Below, piece after piece: positions 54,974 to 63,132 of a stretch of 64,000 nucleotides of DNA. The stretch covers positions 1,240,001 through 1,304,000 of the forward strand of contig OZ123195.1 in the NCBI GenBank assembly GCA_964204605.1. The letters are read 5' to 3'. The notes beneath the pieces were generated by a model that worked only from the letters and a program-made list of their open reading frames with translations, was not told the origin of the DNA and made no database searches. The position numbers were made by a program, and so were the translations under genes. The DNA is from UBA961 sp014191195 (GTDB lineage: Bacteria > Bacteroidota > Ignavibacteria > Kapaibacteriales > UBA961). Position 1 is the first letter of the stretch; each line of letters begins with the position of its first letter.

Positions 54974-56334
54974 TATCTTTTTATTAAATAATTAAGCATA
55001 ATTGGGGATATAAATGTTGTACTTATTATTACCAAAATGATCACAGAATATTCATTAGCATTTATTACTCCTAATGATTTTCCTACTGATGCAAAAATAA
55101 GTCCCACTTCTCCTCTAGGTACCATTCCCCAACCAATTAACCAATGTTTTACACCCCTTCCAGCTGCAAATCCAGAAATTAATTTACCAATAACTGCTAT
55201 GACTGTTAAAAGTATTCCTAATAATACTGTAGAAGTTTGGGTAAATACCATAAGATCCACAGACATACCAGTAATGATAAAGAATATTGGCGTTGTAAAT
55301 TGTCCGATTGGGGCTATTAATTCTTCTATATGTTTTTCATTAGCTCTTTCAGCTACAGATAATATTTTTGTTTCTACTTCAGACTTCTGATTATGTACTA
55401 TGGTTTGTAATTCTTGAATAAGATGTGAACTGTGAAAATCTTTAAAATGTGTAGAATCAAGCATTAATCCTGCAGAAAATGCCCCAATAATTGGAGATAA
55501 GCCTATTGCATCTGCAAGATAAGCTAATAAAAAGCCAAGGCTTAATGCAAATGTAAGCTTCATGCTTTGTCCTGCATGAATATGAGATAGCCATTTCCCA
55601 AAAAAAGGAGCTAAATAAGAGCCACCTAAAATACTCGCTATGAGAAATCCTAATGCTAAACACGATGTAATCAATAGTTCATGAATATCAAAAGCCCCAT
55701 TCTGAATAATAGCTGTTACTATTGCCAGAATAACTAAACCTATGATATCATCGATAATTGCAGCCCCTATAATTATTTTTGATTCTTTACTATCCATTAT
55801 GTTAAAATCTTTAAAGACTCTTGCTGTAATTCCAATAGAAGTTGCAGTTAATGTAGCGCCTAAAAAAATATATGTTTGGTCTGAAAATCCTGGCATTAGA
55901 TATGGGCCTGCAAAATATCTACCCAATAAGTATGGTGCTAATACCCCAATAATTGCAACAAAAAACGCCCTCATTCCAATCGATTTCATCTGCTTTATAT
56001 TAGATTCTAATCCTACTTGAAACAATAAAATTACTATGCCTATTTCACCCAAAAACTGAAGATATACATCTGATTTCATAGGTTGAAAAAAATCTATGCC
56101 ACATAAGAACATATTCCCTAGTATGGTTCCCATTAATAATTCACCAAGAACTGCAGGCTGTTTTAACTTGTCGATCATACCTCCAATTCTTGCTGCTAAT
56201 AATGCTATTGCAATCCATAAAAAAGACAATGCATAAGCATGATATTGCCCATCAGATGCAAAAAGCATTGTTTGATTTATGATACTAAAACCAAATACAA
56301 CTAAACACATTTTATAGAAGTTTTTCATATACAT
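54958..56334 (-). CDS. Cation:proton antiporter (CPA2 family)
   Basis: A 458-residue Na+(K+)/H+ antiporter of the CPA2 (KefB/NapA-type) family, with about 12-13 hydrophobic segments. Marks are QPAVLGELLMGTILGN, FQVGLESNI, ATLTATSIGITARVF, GAAIIDDIIGLVILAIV (the central Asp pair) and GWGMVPRGEVGLIFAS. A short signal-like N-terminus precedes it. It probably exports Na+ in exchange for protons. It runs against the neighbouring gene end to end. Confidence 0.9.
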   Translation of the reverse strand: MYMKNFYKMCLVVFGFSIINQTMLFASDGQYHAYALSFLWIAIALLAARIGGMIDKLKQPAVLGELLMGTILGNMFLCGIDFFQPMKSDVYLQFLGEIGIVILLFQVGLESNIKQMKSIGMRAFFVAIIGVLAPYLLGRYFAGPYLMPGFSDQTYIFLGATLTATSIGITARVFKDFNIMDSKESKIIIGAAIIDDIIGLVILAIVTAIIQNGAFDIHELLITSCLALGFLIASILGGSYLAPFFGKWLSHIHAGQSMKLTFALSLGFLLAYLADAIGLSPIIGAFSAGLMLDSTHFKDFHSSHLIQELQTIVHNQKSEVETKILSVAERANEKHIEELIAPIGQFTTPIFFIITGMSVDLMVFTQTSTVLLGILLTVIAVIGKLISGFAAGRGVKHWLIGWGMVPRGEVGLIFASVGKSLGVINANEYSVIILVIISTTFISPIMLNYLIKRYQFVS

Positions 56335-56364
56335 TTAAGAAACATTCAATGTTATAATTATCAT

Positions 56365-56391
56365 AAAAAAAAAGCCGTTATACAACGGCTT
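56365..56391 (-). terminator. Intrinsic terminator of the small T9SS protein gene
   Basis: On the minus strand AAGCCGTT pairs with AACGGCTT around a GTAT loop, then at least seven T. It starts 23 bp after the stop of the T9SS gene. Confidence 0.88.
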
Positions 56392-56413
56392 AAAGAAGTG
56401 ACATGATTAAAAA

Positions 56414-56893
56414 CTATCGTGAAATATAGAACTTTTCTGCAAGTCTAAAATTATCACCTTGAGCGATGCACACATATATTCCATTAGGAACACCTTGTAC
56501 ATTCATGTCAAATAGTTTTGATTTTCCAGAATATTCAGTGCCTTGATGTACATCCAATACTTTTTTACCTAATAGATTATAGATACCTATTTGGAGATTT
56601 TGCTGATTTTCTGCTACATCCATTTCTAATAAGTATAAACCTCCAGAACTCTCTCTAATCCCTATGATTCTATTTGGTTTTGATGTATCTGCCAGTGTTC
56701 TTCTAAATGAAAATGCTGTGTCATTTTTAGATTGATTAGCAGCAACTATCACCCCACCTGTCATAATCTTTTTTGAATATAATGCTGCTATTTTGCTTTG
56801 AGAACTCTTAGAAGTTCCTCCAGCATAAACAATAGTATTACTCAATAATATTAGTGTGTAAAAAATTACATATGTGAGAAACAGTTTCCTCAT
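56414..56893 (-). CDS. Small T9SS-sorted protein
   Basis: A 159-residue protein. Signal peptide about residues 1-25 (ending VYAGG). The last ~90 residues are a T9SS type A sorting domain: LQIGIYNLLGKKVLDVHQG, VQGVPNGIYVCIAQGD and ending LAEKFYISR. Only ~45 residues lie between the two, so there is hardly a passenger. It could be a fragment or a minimal surface peptide. Confidence 0.8.
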   Translation of the reverse strand: MRKLFLTYVIFYTLILLSNTIVYAGGTSKSSQSKIAALYSKKIMTGGVIVAANQSKNDTAFSFRRTLADTSKPNRIIGIRESSGGLYLLEMDVAENQQNLQIGIYNLLGKKVLDVHQGTEYSGKSKLFDMNVQGVPNGIYVCIAQGDNFRLAEKFYISR

Positions 56894-57220
56894 GCTTTAT
56901 TCCTTTATTTCCAATTATGCTACAATCGGAATTCTATGGTTTTATATATGATATTTCATTTCAAGCTATAAAGTACGTGATGCTTGTTTTTCAACACTCA
57001 GAATCTACTATAAAGGAGGTATCAAACTGATCATCTTATTACAATATATCAAATAATGTGCCTTGGTTATATTATAAGTACGATTTTATGAAAAACTTAT
57101 TTTTTCTTTCAAAAATGATCTTATATTTTTTCCATTTATACACTGCAAAACGATTACAAATTTTATACTTACTATATTTGCACATATATTTTTATTTTTT
57201 TGATTTTACCCTCCACTTTT
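56894..57220. other. Intergenic region, 327 bp, no gene
   Basis: This gap separates the divergent T9SS gene and the LOG gene. A perfect ribosome-binding sequence, AAAGGAGGT, stands at 57012-57020 without a proper start codon downstream; the only nearby frame (CTG at 57027) encodes nine codons. A short hydrophobic plus-strand frame is not convincing. No repeat or hairpin of note. Confidence 0.6.
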
Positions 57221-57808
57221 ATGAATACAGTTTCAACAGTATGTGTGTATTGTGCTTCTAGCGACAAATGCAATCCCATTCATTTACAATCAGCTTATGA
57301 TTTGGGTGCAATATTTGCCAAACAGGGTATAAACATTATATATGGTGGGGGCAGCACAGGGCTTATGGGTAAATTGGCTGATGGTGCAATTGCTTCTGGT
57401 GGACATGTAACTGGAATAATTCCTGAATTCATGCAAAATCTAGAATGGGGTCATAAAAATATTTCTGTTTTAGAAGAAGTTCAAGATATGCATACTAGAA
57501 AACTTCAGATGATCAGAAGATCAGATGCAATTATAGCTCTTCCTGGTGGATGTGGAACATTAGAAGAATTATTAGAAGCAATTACATGGAAAAGACTTGG
57601 ATTAGCACATCAGCCTATCATCATTGTGAATACAAATGGGTTTTATGATCCATTAATTACAATGCTGGAAAGAACAGTTCAAGAAAAATTTATGCGTGAA
57701 GAACATCTTTTAATGTGGCATACAGTAGCTTCAATTCAAGATGTCTTACCTGCAATTTTAAATGCTGCTCTTTGGCCTAAAGGTGCTCTTGATTATGCAA
57801 AAGTTTAA
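57221..57808 (+). CDS. LOG-family phosphoribohydrolase
   Basis: A 195-residue LOG protein. Motifs are VYCASSDKCN, IYGGGSTGLMG and LPGGCGTLEELLEAITW (PGGxGTxxE). Such enzymes release nucleobase from nucleoside 5'-monophosphates (cytokinin riboside monophosphate in plants; in bacteria often AMP). Start 57221 is chosen since it opens the fold; a TTG at 57200 is unlikely. It is followed 12 bp later by the cytochrome b gene. Confidence 0.88.
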   Translation: MNTVSTVCVYCASSDKCNPIHLQSAYDLGAIFAKQGINIIYGGGSTGLMGKLADGAIASGGHVTGIIPEFMQNLEWGHKNISVLEEVQDMHTRKLQMIRRSDAIIALPGGCGTLEELLEAITWKRLGLAHQPIIIVNTNGFYDPLITMLERTVQEKFMREEHLLMWHTVASIQDVLPAILNAALWPKGALDYAKV

Positions 57809-57820
57809 TATTATACAGCA

Positions 57821-58915
57821 ATGAGCTCACCTTTAATTGATACATATAATTCTCTAAAACAATGGTTTATTATTAGATTAACTCCTAGTCCAAAGGATTT
57901 TTCTTTTTTCAAGCAACCTTTCGTGATTACTTTATTAAAGACTCTTTTTATAGTACTCATATTACAATGTATTAGTGGCATTTTATTGAGTATGTACTAT
58001 ATTCCTAGTAAATCACCAATAATAAGCTCTAATGGAGTGATTCAAGAATATGTGCGATCTGATAGAAGTGTTATTGATGCTGAGGGAGATACTATAGCTG
58101 TTGAAGGGCAATATTATGTGCGCAATGCTACTAAAAATTCAATTAGACCAACTCAATCATTTTACAGTGTGCATAGTATTATTTATCAATCTAGCATAGG
58201 TAAGATCATCCATGCTTTTCATACATTCAATAATCATTTGCTGATATTGATGTGCCTTATCTTACCAATTCTTGCTGTGTTTTATAAGTTTATTCATTCT
58301 GAACATGCTTTCATTTGGCATATGTGGTGGCTTTTTTCAAGTATCATATTAGTAATTTCTTGGACAGGATATATACTTCCTTGGACGCAATACTCTGCTA
58401 CTTCTTATGCTATTGTAACAGGAATATTAGAATATCATGCAGATTGGCTAGGCGGGAATGTAATTACTAATATATTGGGCAAAAATTCTGAGGATTCTAT
58501 TGCTAGATTATTTACATTACATTCGATTCTTTTACCCGCATTACTCATCATAATTGGCAAAATCTATCACAAGAAATTAAGAGAATTTGTACCATTACGT
58601 ATTTCATCAAAGTACTTTGGTATATACACATTTATACTCATGATGATTGCATATATATTCTCTTTTTTTGACAGAAAATATATACCTGCAGACGCTTTTC
58701 TTACAAAGATAGAATTATTAAAACCAGAATGGATATTTCTGCCTTATCACGGAATCATTCAAAGTTTGCCAACTGATGCATCTGTAATAGTTATAGTACT
58801 CAGTATTTTTGCATTAGGATATATACCATATTTGTCTTCATATCATAAGCAAAAAATATGGATACTCGTATTATTTAGTATACTCATATTATCTGCCTTG
58901 ATGTCTTATTCCTGA
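57821..58915 (+). CDS. Cytochrome b (b/b6-like), with incomplete heme ligands
   Basis: A 364-residue membrane protein with about eight helices. The N-terminal b domain is followed by a subunit-IV-like part. Marks: GKIIHAFH (His134), SWTGYILPW (residues 180-188), RLFTLHSILLP (His234), KPEWIFLPY (PEWx, 302-305). The first His of each heme pair is present, but the second (expected 14-15 residues later) is Leu148 and near Tyr249 (His250 is one off). So heme bL could bind but bH probably cannot. No Rieske or cytochrome c1 gene lies beside it. Confidence 0.78.
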   Translation: MSSPLIDTYNSLKQWFIIRLTPSPKDFSFFKQPFVITLLKTLFIVLILQCISGILLSMYYIPSKSPIISSNGVIQEYVRSDRSVIDAEGDTIAVEGQYYVRNATKNSIRPTQSFYSVHSIIYQSSIGKIIHAFHTFNNHLLILMCLILPILAVFYKFIHSEHAFIWHMWWLFSSIILVISWTGYILPWTQYSATSYAIVTGILEYHADWLGGNVITNILGKNSEDSIARLFTLHSILLPALLIIIGKIYHKKLREFVPLRISSKYFGIYTFILMMIAYIFSFFDRKYIPADAFLTKIELLKPEWIFLPYHGIIQSLPTDASVIVIVLSIFALGYIPYLSSYHKQKIWILVLFSILILSALMSYS

Positions 58916-60111
58916 TACTGAATCTGCATTTTGGTGATAATACCATAAATGCCAGACTGATTTACAGATCTAATGTGAATTACATTCATCCCATCATGAA
59001 GTTTCCATTGATAATTATTGCTTGATTGAACAGTTTTCCAATCAGATTTTTCATCATGTTTAACTTCATAAAAACTAAACCAAGGAGTATTTGTAGCAAA
59101 AGACAAGGTAAAATCTGGTATTGAGGCGAATTCAGACATTTTTGAAAAATAATCCTGTCTATTTTTTACATTATACTTTTGAACAATTGTAGAACAATCT
59201 AAGGTTGGAACATTAAAATCGAAAATGATTGTAGTTTGATTTAACTCAAAATACATCTCATGGATATCATCGGTAAAAATAGATGTTTTTCCATTTCCTC
59301 CTTGACTGGTTAAAAACTGATTTTTTCCATCTAAACCATAAATTAATAATATTGACTTACCATCTTTGATTATATCTATCATCATATATGAAAAATATCG
59401 AGATAGAAATTCTTTATATTCTTTAATAAGATCTTTCTTATTTCGCCCATTCACTCTGCAATATGATTCAGAAACTTCAAATTCAATATCATAATATTTC
59501 CCCTTTTTTTTCAGCTCATACATCTCATAAAAATTCAAGAATTGTCCTTTATACTTAGCATGAATACTAAATTGTGGGTCTATAAATATCCACTTTTGAA
59601 GAGTATTAGACCATACTTCACTTACTGCATGCCCCTCGCCGATAGAACCATATGCAATATCATTAGTAGTGATGCCAACTACTCTTGAAATATAGCCGAG
59701 TGCTGTAAGAATATCAGACATAACCTTGGCATATTCTATACAGCTAAAATTTCTTCCTGATTTTGCGGCTTTCAATATTTCTAATGTATTCATTGTTGAT
59801 GAACTTATAGATCCATCATGTACCCATCTACTACTAACCCAATCCATTATTCGAAAAAAATTATGTGGTTCTGCTAATGCATTTTCGCCGTATTCTTTTT
59901 GAACAAATTGCTTTATATTTTGAAATTCTGGCTTATTCAAAGATGAAGGTAATGGTAAATAATAAAAATGATCATTTACCTGTTTATTATTTGAATTAAT
60001 TATCTGAATTTTTTTTAAAGATTGAGATGTTTGCGAATGGATGTTGACAAGTGATATAACATTAAAACTGCAGATAGAGATAAGAGTAAAATAGATTCTG
60101 AATATATACAT
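58906..60111 (-). CDS. Exported transglutaminase-like protein
   Basis: A 401-residue protein with a signal peptide (residues 1-26, ending IHSQ). The transglutaminase-like core has the catalytic Cys in FSCIEYAKVMSDILTALGY (SCIEYAKV), His in GEGHAVSEVW and Asp in FIDPQFS. Bacterial members are often peptidases or amide hydrolases rather than cross-linkers. The C-terminal half looks like a beta domain. Start 60111 gives a sensible signal peptide. It converges with the cytochrome b gene and overlaps it by 10 bp. Confidence 0.82.
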   Translation of the reverse strand: MYIFRIYFTLISICSFNVISLVNIHSQTSQSLKKIQIINSNNKQVNDHFYYLPLPSSLNKPEFQNIKQFVQKEYGENALAEPHNFFRIMDWVSSRWVHDGSISSSTMNTLEILKAAKSGRNFSCIEYAKVMSDILTALGYISRVVGITTNDIAYGSIGEGHAVSEVWSNTLQKWIFIDPQFSIHAKYKGQFLNFYEMYELKKKGKYYDIEFEVSESYCRVNGRNKKDLIKEYKEFLSRYFSYMMIDIIKDGKSILLIYGLDGKNQFLTSQGGNGKTSIFTDDIHEMYFELNQTTIIFDFNVPTLDCSTIVQKYNVKNRQDYFSKMSEFASIPDFTLSFATNTPWFSFYEVKHDEKSDWKTVQSSNNYQWKLHDGMNVIHIRSVNQSGIYGIITKMQIQYQE

Positions 60112-60243
60112 TGATGATGATGAGAGATAACTGATAAAGATCAATGATTGCTGCTTGCATTGTTCATTGTGGTGATGGTGATTTCCACTTGCAAAGAGTA
60201 CAGCCAACAATCTTTGTTACAAATGCAAAGTATTTTACATGTA

Positions 60244-60891
60244 TCACAAAAATCCTATTACATTCTTTAAGGCATACTGAACAAGTTCTGCATTATTTAC
60301 AAATAACAACTTATCCAATAATCTTTTTCTATAAGTACTTATTGTTTTGACACTTAAATATAGTTCTTCGGCAATTTCCCCGACAGTAGAACCTTTTGCA
60401 ATCATGATAAATATTTGGTATTCCCTATCAGATAACTTTTCATGAGGAAGTGAAAATGATTTAATCTTTTTTTTTGTATATAATGTGGACTTTAAAGATT
60501 CTGAATCTATATATTTTTTTCCTTGGCAAATGGCTTCTATGGATTGGACTAATGATTCTTTTGTACTTGTGGATGATAGATATCCATAAGCTCCATTTTT
60601 TAGTAGTTTAAATGCAAGTGTTTCATCATTATGAGAATTAATAAGAATTACGAACATTCTTGTTATCAATTTCTTTTTTCTCATAATTATGTCTAATATT
60701 TCTTCACCATGCATTGATAAATCAACTAAAACGATAGTAATAGATTGTTGTTCAATTAGGGTGAGTACATCAGCTTTATTTTTGGCTATTTTGATATCAT
60801 AAAATATTGAATCGAGCATATATCTGATTGCTTCGGCAAATAATGGTCGCTTTTCGAAAATAACTAAGGATGGATGTTCAATAATATTCAT
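60244..60891 (-). CDS. NarL/LuxR-type response regulator with atypical receiver
   Basis: A 215-residue regulator. The receiver domain (1-120) keeps the phospho-acceptor Asp57 (VLVDLSM), but the usual acidic pair is FE (12-13) and the Lys of the GYLxK motif is Ser107. The C-terminal LuxR HTH is complete: LSDREYQIFIMIAKGSTVGEIAEELYLS (in parts LSDREYQIF, STVGEIAEELYLS) and VKTISTYRKRLLDKL. It binds DNA; phosphorylation control is doubtful. It follows the phoD-like gene by 8 bp and no histidine kinase is nearby. Confidence 0.85.
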   Translation of the reverse strand: MNIIEHPSLVIFEKRPLFAEAIRYMLDSIFYDIKIAKNKADVLTLIEQQSITIVLVDLSMHGEEILDIIMRKKKLITRMFVILINSHNDETLAFKLLKNGAYGYLSSTSTKESLVQSIEAICQGKKYIDSESLKSTLYTKKKIKSFSLPHEKLSDREYQIFIMIAKGSTVGEIAEELYLSVKTISTYRKRLLDKLLFVNNAELVQYALKNVIGFL

Positions 60892-60899
60892 ATCGATTC

Positions 60900-62261
60900 T
60901 TATTTAGCCAGATAACCTAAATCGGTAGCCTTTATATCTACACTCCAGAAATCTATACCTTTTGTAGATTTCAATGATAATTTAATGGCTCTATCATTGG
61001 CTTTGCCATGTACTTCTATCATTCCAAAATTATGTTCATAAATATCTGTGTTTGGTATTCTAAATGGATTTTTTTCAGCATCTGATTTTGGAGAAAATGT
61101 ACCTGAAGTTAAAGGCGAACATGTTAAGTCATAGATTTGATATGTAAGCTTATGAGCAAATGGGTCTAAGCTGCTTAATTCAGCATAGTGTCTATCTCCC
61201 GACAAAAACACAATTCCTTTAATTCCCTCAATGCCTATTCTTTTAATAATTTCAGATCTTTCATCAGCATAAGTAGAATAATTTTCAAATACAGCATTGG
61301 GATTGACAAATTGTCCACCAATAGCGATAAGTTTAAATGTTGCAGTACTAGAAATCAAATTATCCATTAGCCATTGCAATTGTTTTTCACCTAAAATTGT
61401 TCTTTTTCCAGTTTTACTTTTATTTGGTGATCTAAATGTTCTATTATCTAATAAAAATACTTGTACATCACCCCATTGAAAAGTAGTATAATTACCCTCT
61501 TCATCATATGCTTGCGGATTGCCCCAAAACATTGAGAAAGCCTCTTTTGTATATGATTTTAGGGTATATCCTCTATCACCATCATTAGGCCCATAATCAT
61601 GATCATCCCAAATTGCATAATGATGCGTAGAGGCTAATAATGGCTGTAATTCTTTTAATGATCTAGTATGTGTATATCGATTGATTATCCCGGTTCTTGA
61701 GCCATAGTCTGCTTCGCGTAAATATGTATTATCCCCCAACCATAACATTAAATCAGGCTTTTGATTTGCTATACTTTGAACTATTTCATAATTATTCCCA
61801 TATTGTTTACCGGGTCTATCATATTGCTCATCATTAACATAAAAACAACTTCCTAAAGCTATTTTAAGATCTGGTGGATCTGTTCTCCATTGCCAAAGGG
61901 CTGGTGTTTGAAATGTTAAGGGATATGTGAATTTTTGTTTTTTATTATCAACATACACTTCATATGTATATTTTTTTCCAGGTTCTACTTTGTCTGCAAT
62001 ACACTTTACAGTGAATGCATTCCGGGCAATTGCTTTTTCTACTTTTGTAGTATACTTTTTTGGATCAGACTCAGATGTATACTCAATTCTACAGTCTGCT
62101 TCTTTAATTGTTTGTAACCAAATAGTTACTTCTTTCATTTCTCCATGAGCAATCATAGGTCCGGAAGCAATAATAGATTGGGATAAGATTGTTCCTCTAT
62201 GAAAAAAAGAACATAAAATGACTAGAAAAGTTATAAATTTCAAGTGTTTCATACTGTACAT
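60900..62261 (-). CDS. phoD: PhoD-family alkaline phosphatase
   Basis: A 453-residue secreted metallophosphatase. Signal peptide about 1-27. Motifs are ALGSCFYVND, LWLGDNTYLREADYGS, IWDDHDYGPNDGDRG and FLSGDRHYAEL, with the Asp/His metal ligands of PhoD. Substrates are phosphodiesters or monoesters. The gene likely shares a transcript with the response regulator, which begins 8 bp after its end. Confidence 0.88.
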   Translation of the reverse strand: MYSMKHLKFITFLVILCSFFHRGTILSQSIIASGPMIAHGEMKEVTIWLQTIKEADCRIEYTSESDPKKYTTKVEKAIARNAFTVKCIADKVEPGKKYTYEVYVDNKKQKFTYPLTFQTPALWQWRTDPPDLKIALGSCFYVNDEQYDRPGKQYGNNYEIVQSIANQKPDLMLWLGDNTYLREADYGSRTGIINRYTHTRSLKELQPLLASTHHYAIWDDHDYGPNDGDRGYTLKSYTKEAFSMFWGNPQAYDEEGNYTTFQWGDVQVFLLDNRTFRSPNKSKTGKRTILGEKQLQWLMDNLISSTATFKLIAIGGQFVNPNAVFENYSTYADERSEIIKRIGIEGIKGIVFLSGDRHYAELSSLDPFAHKLTYQIYDLTCSPLTSGTFSPKSDAEKNPFRIPNTDIYEHNFGMIEVHGKANDRAIKLSLKSTKGIDFWSVDIKATDLGYLAK

Positions 62262-62355
62262 TGTATCTGTTTAACATTGTAGATTAACGGTTTACAAAAA
62301 TCTTTGTTTTTTTTGCCAACTTCAAGATAATTTCACATTATATAGGGAATATTAT

Positions 62356-63132
62356 ATGTCATTCGAAGAGATATATTCTTATTGCATATCAAAAAAAAGA
62401 AGTGTTGAATCATTTCCTTTTGATGAGTATACGATGGTTATAAAAGTTGAAAATAAAATATTTGCTCTTTTATCAATAGACAAGCCCGGTTTCATAAATC
62501 TAAAGCATCATTCTTTACTCATTCCAGAATTATTAGAACAATATCAGGCTATACGTCCTGGTTATCATATGAATAAAAATCATTGGATTACTGTATGCTT
62601 TAATGATGGGAGCTTAACTGCATCTTTTATTCAATCTCTTATAGATATTTCTTATTCATTAATTGTTCAATCATTACCTAAGCGCTCAAGATTACTATTA
62701 AACACCATATGTAAGATTATCCCATATCAAAGTGAAGAATATATATCTGCAATGGCATTAAGAAATGAGGTCTTAAAATACCCTCTTGGCTTACATTGTA
62801 CAGAAAAAGATATTGCTGAAGATCTGCATGATATACATATTATTGCAAGCACCGAACGTCTAGTAGTTGGTTGTTTAATTCTGAAAGAGATTGATAAAAC
62901 TACTATAAAAATGAGGCAAGTAGCAGTGAGTCCAAAATTTCAAGGTATGGGTTTAGGTAAGGACATGGTAGAATTCGCAGAACAAACAGCGATACATATG
63001 CACTATTCTACAATGGAACTTTACGCTAGAATCGAGTCGGCTTCATTTTATGATTCTTTGCTCTACACCAGAATTGGTAATGAATTTATAGAAGTAAATA
63101 TTCCACATATTAAAATGTATAAAAATCTCTAA
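62356..63132 (+). CDS. YjbR (MmcQ) domain fused to a GNAT acetyltransferase
   Basis: A 258-residue fusion. Residues 1-118 are a MmcQ/YjbR-type domain: FPFDEYTMVIKVENKIFALLS (FPFDEYTMVIKV), INLKHH, RPGYHMNKNHWITV, ISYSLIVQSLPKRSR. Residues about 125-258 form a GNAT: MRQVAVSPKFQGMGLGKDMV (acetyl-CoA loop QGMGLG) and YARIESASFYDSLLY. YjbR is thought to bind nucleic acid or a ligand; GNATs acetylate small molecules or protein. Function unknown. It ends in a 4-bp overlap with the NFACT gene. Confidence 0.82.
   Translation: MSFEEIYSYCISKKRSVESFPFDEYTMVIKVENKIFALLSIDKPGFINLKHHSLLIPELLEQYQAIRPGYHMNKNHWITVCFNDGSLTASFIQSLIDISYSLIVQSLPKRSRLLLNTICKIIPYQSEEYISAMALRNEVLKYPLGLHCTEKDIAEDLHDIHIIASTERLVVGCLILKEIDKTTIKMRQVAVSPKFQGMGLGKDMVEFAEQTAIHMHYSTMELYARIESASFYDSLLYTRIGNEFIEVNIPHIKMYKNL

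Noticed and set aside
57058..57261. Hydrophobic ORF of 67 codons overlapping the LOG start
   Set aside because: Low-complexity AT-rich frame overlapping a sure gene in another frame; no homology pattern.
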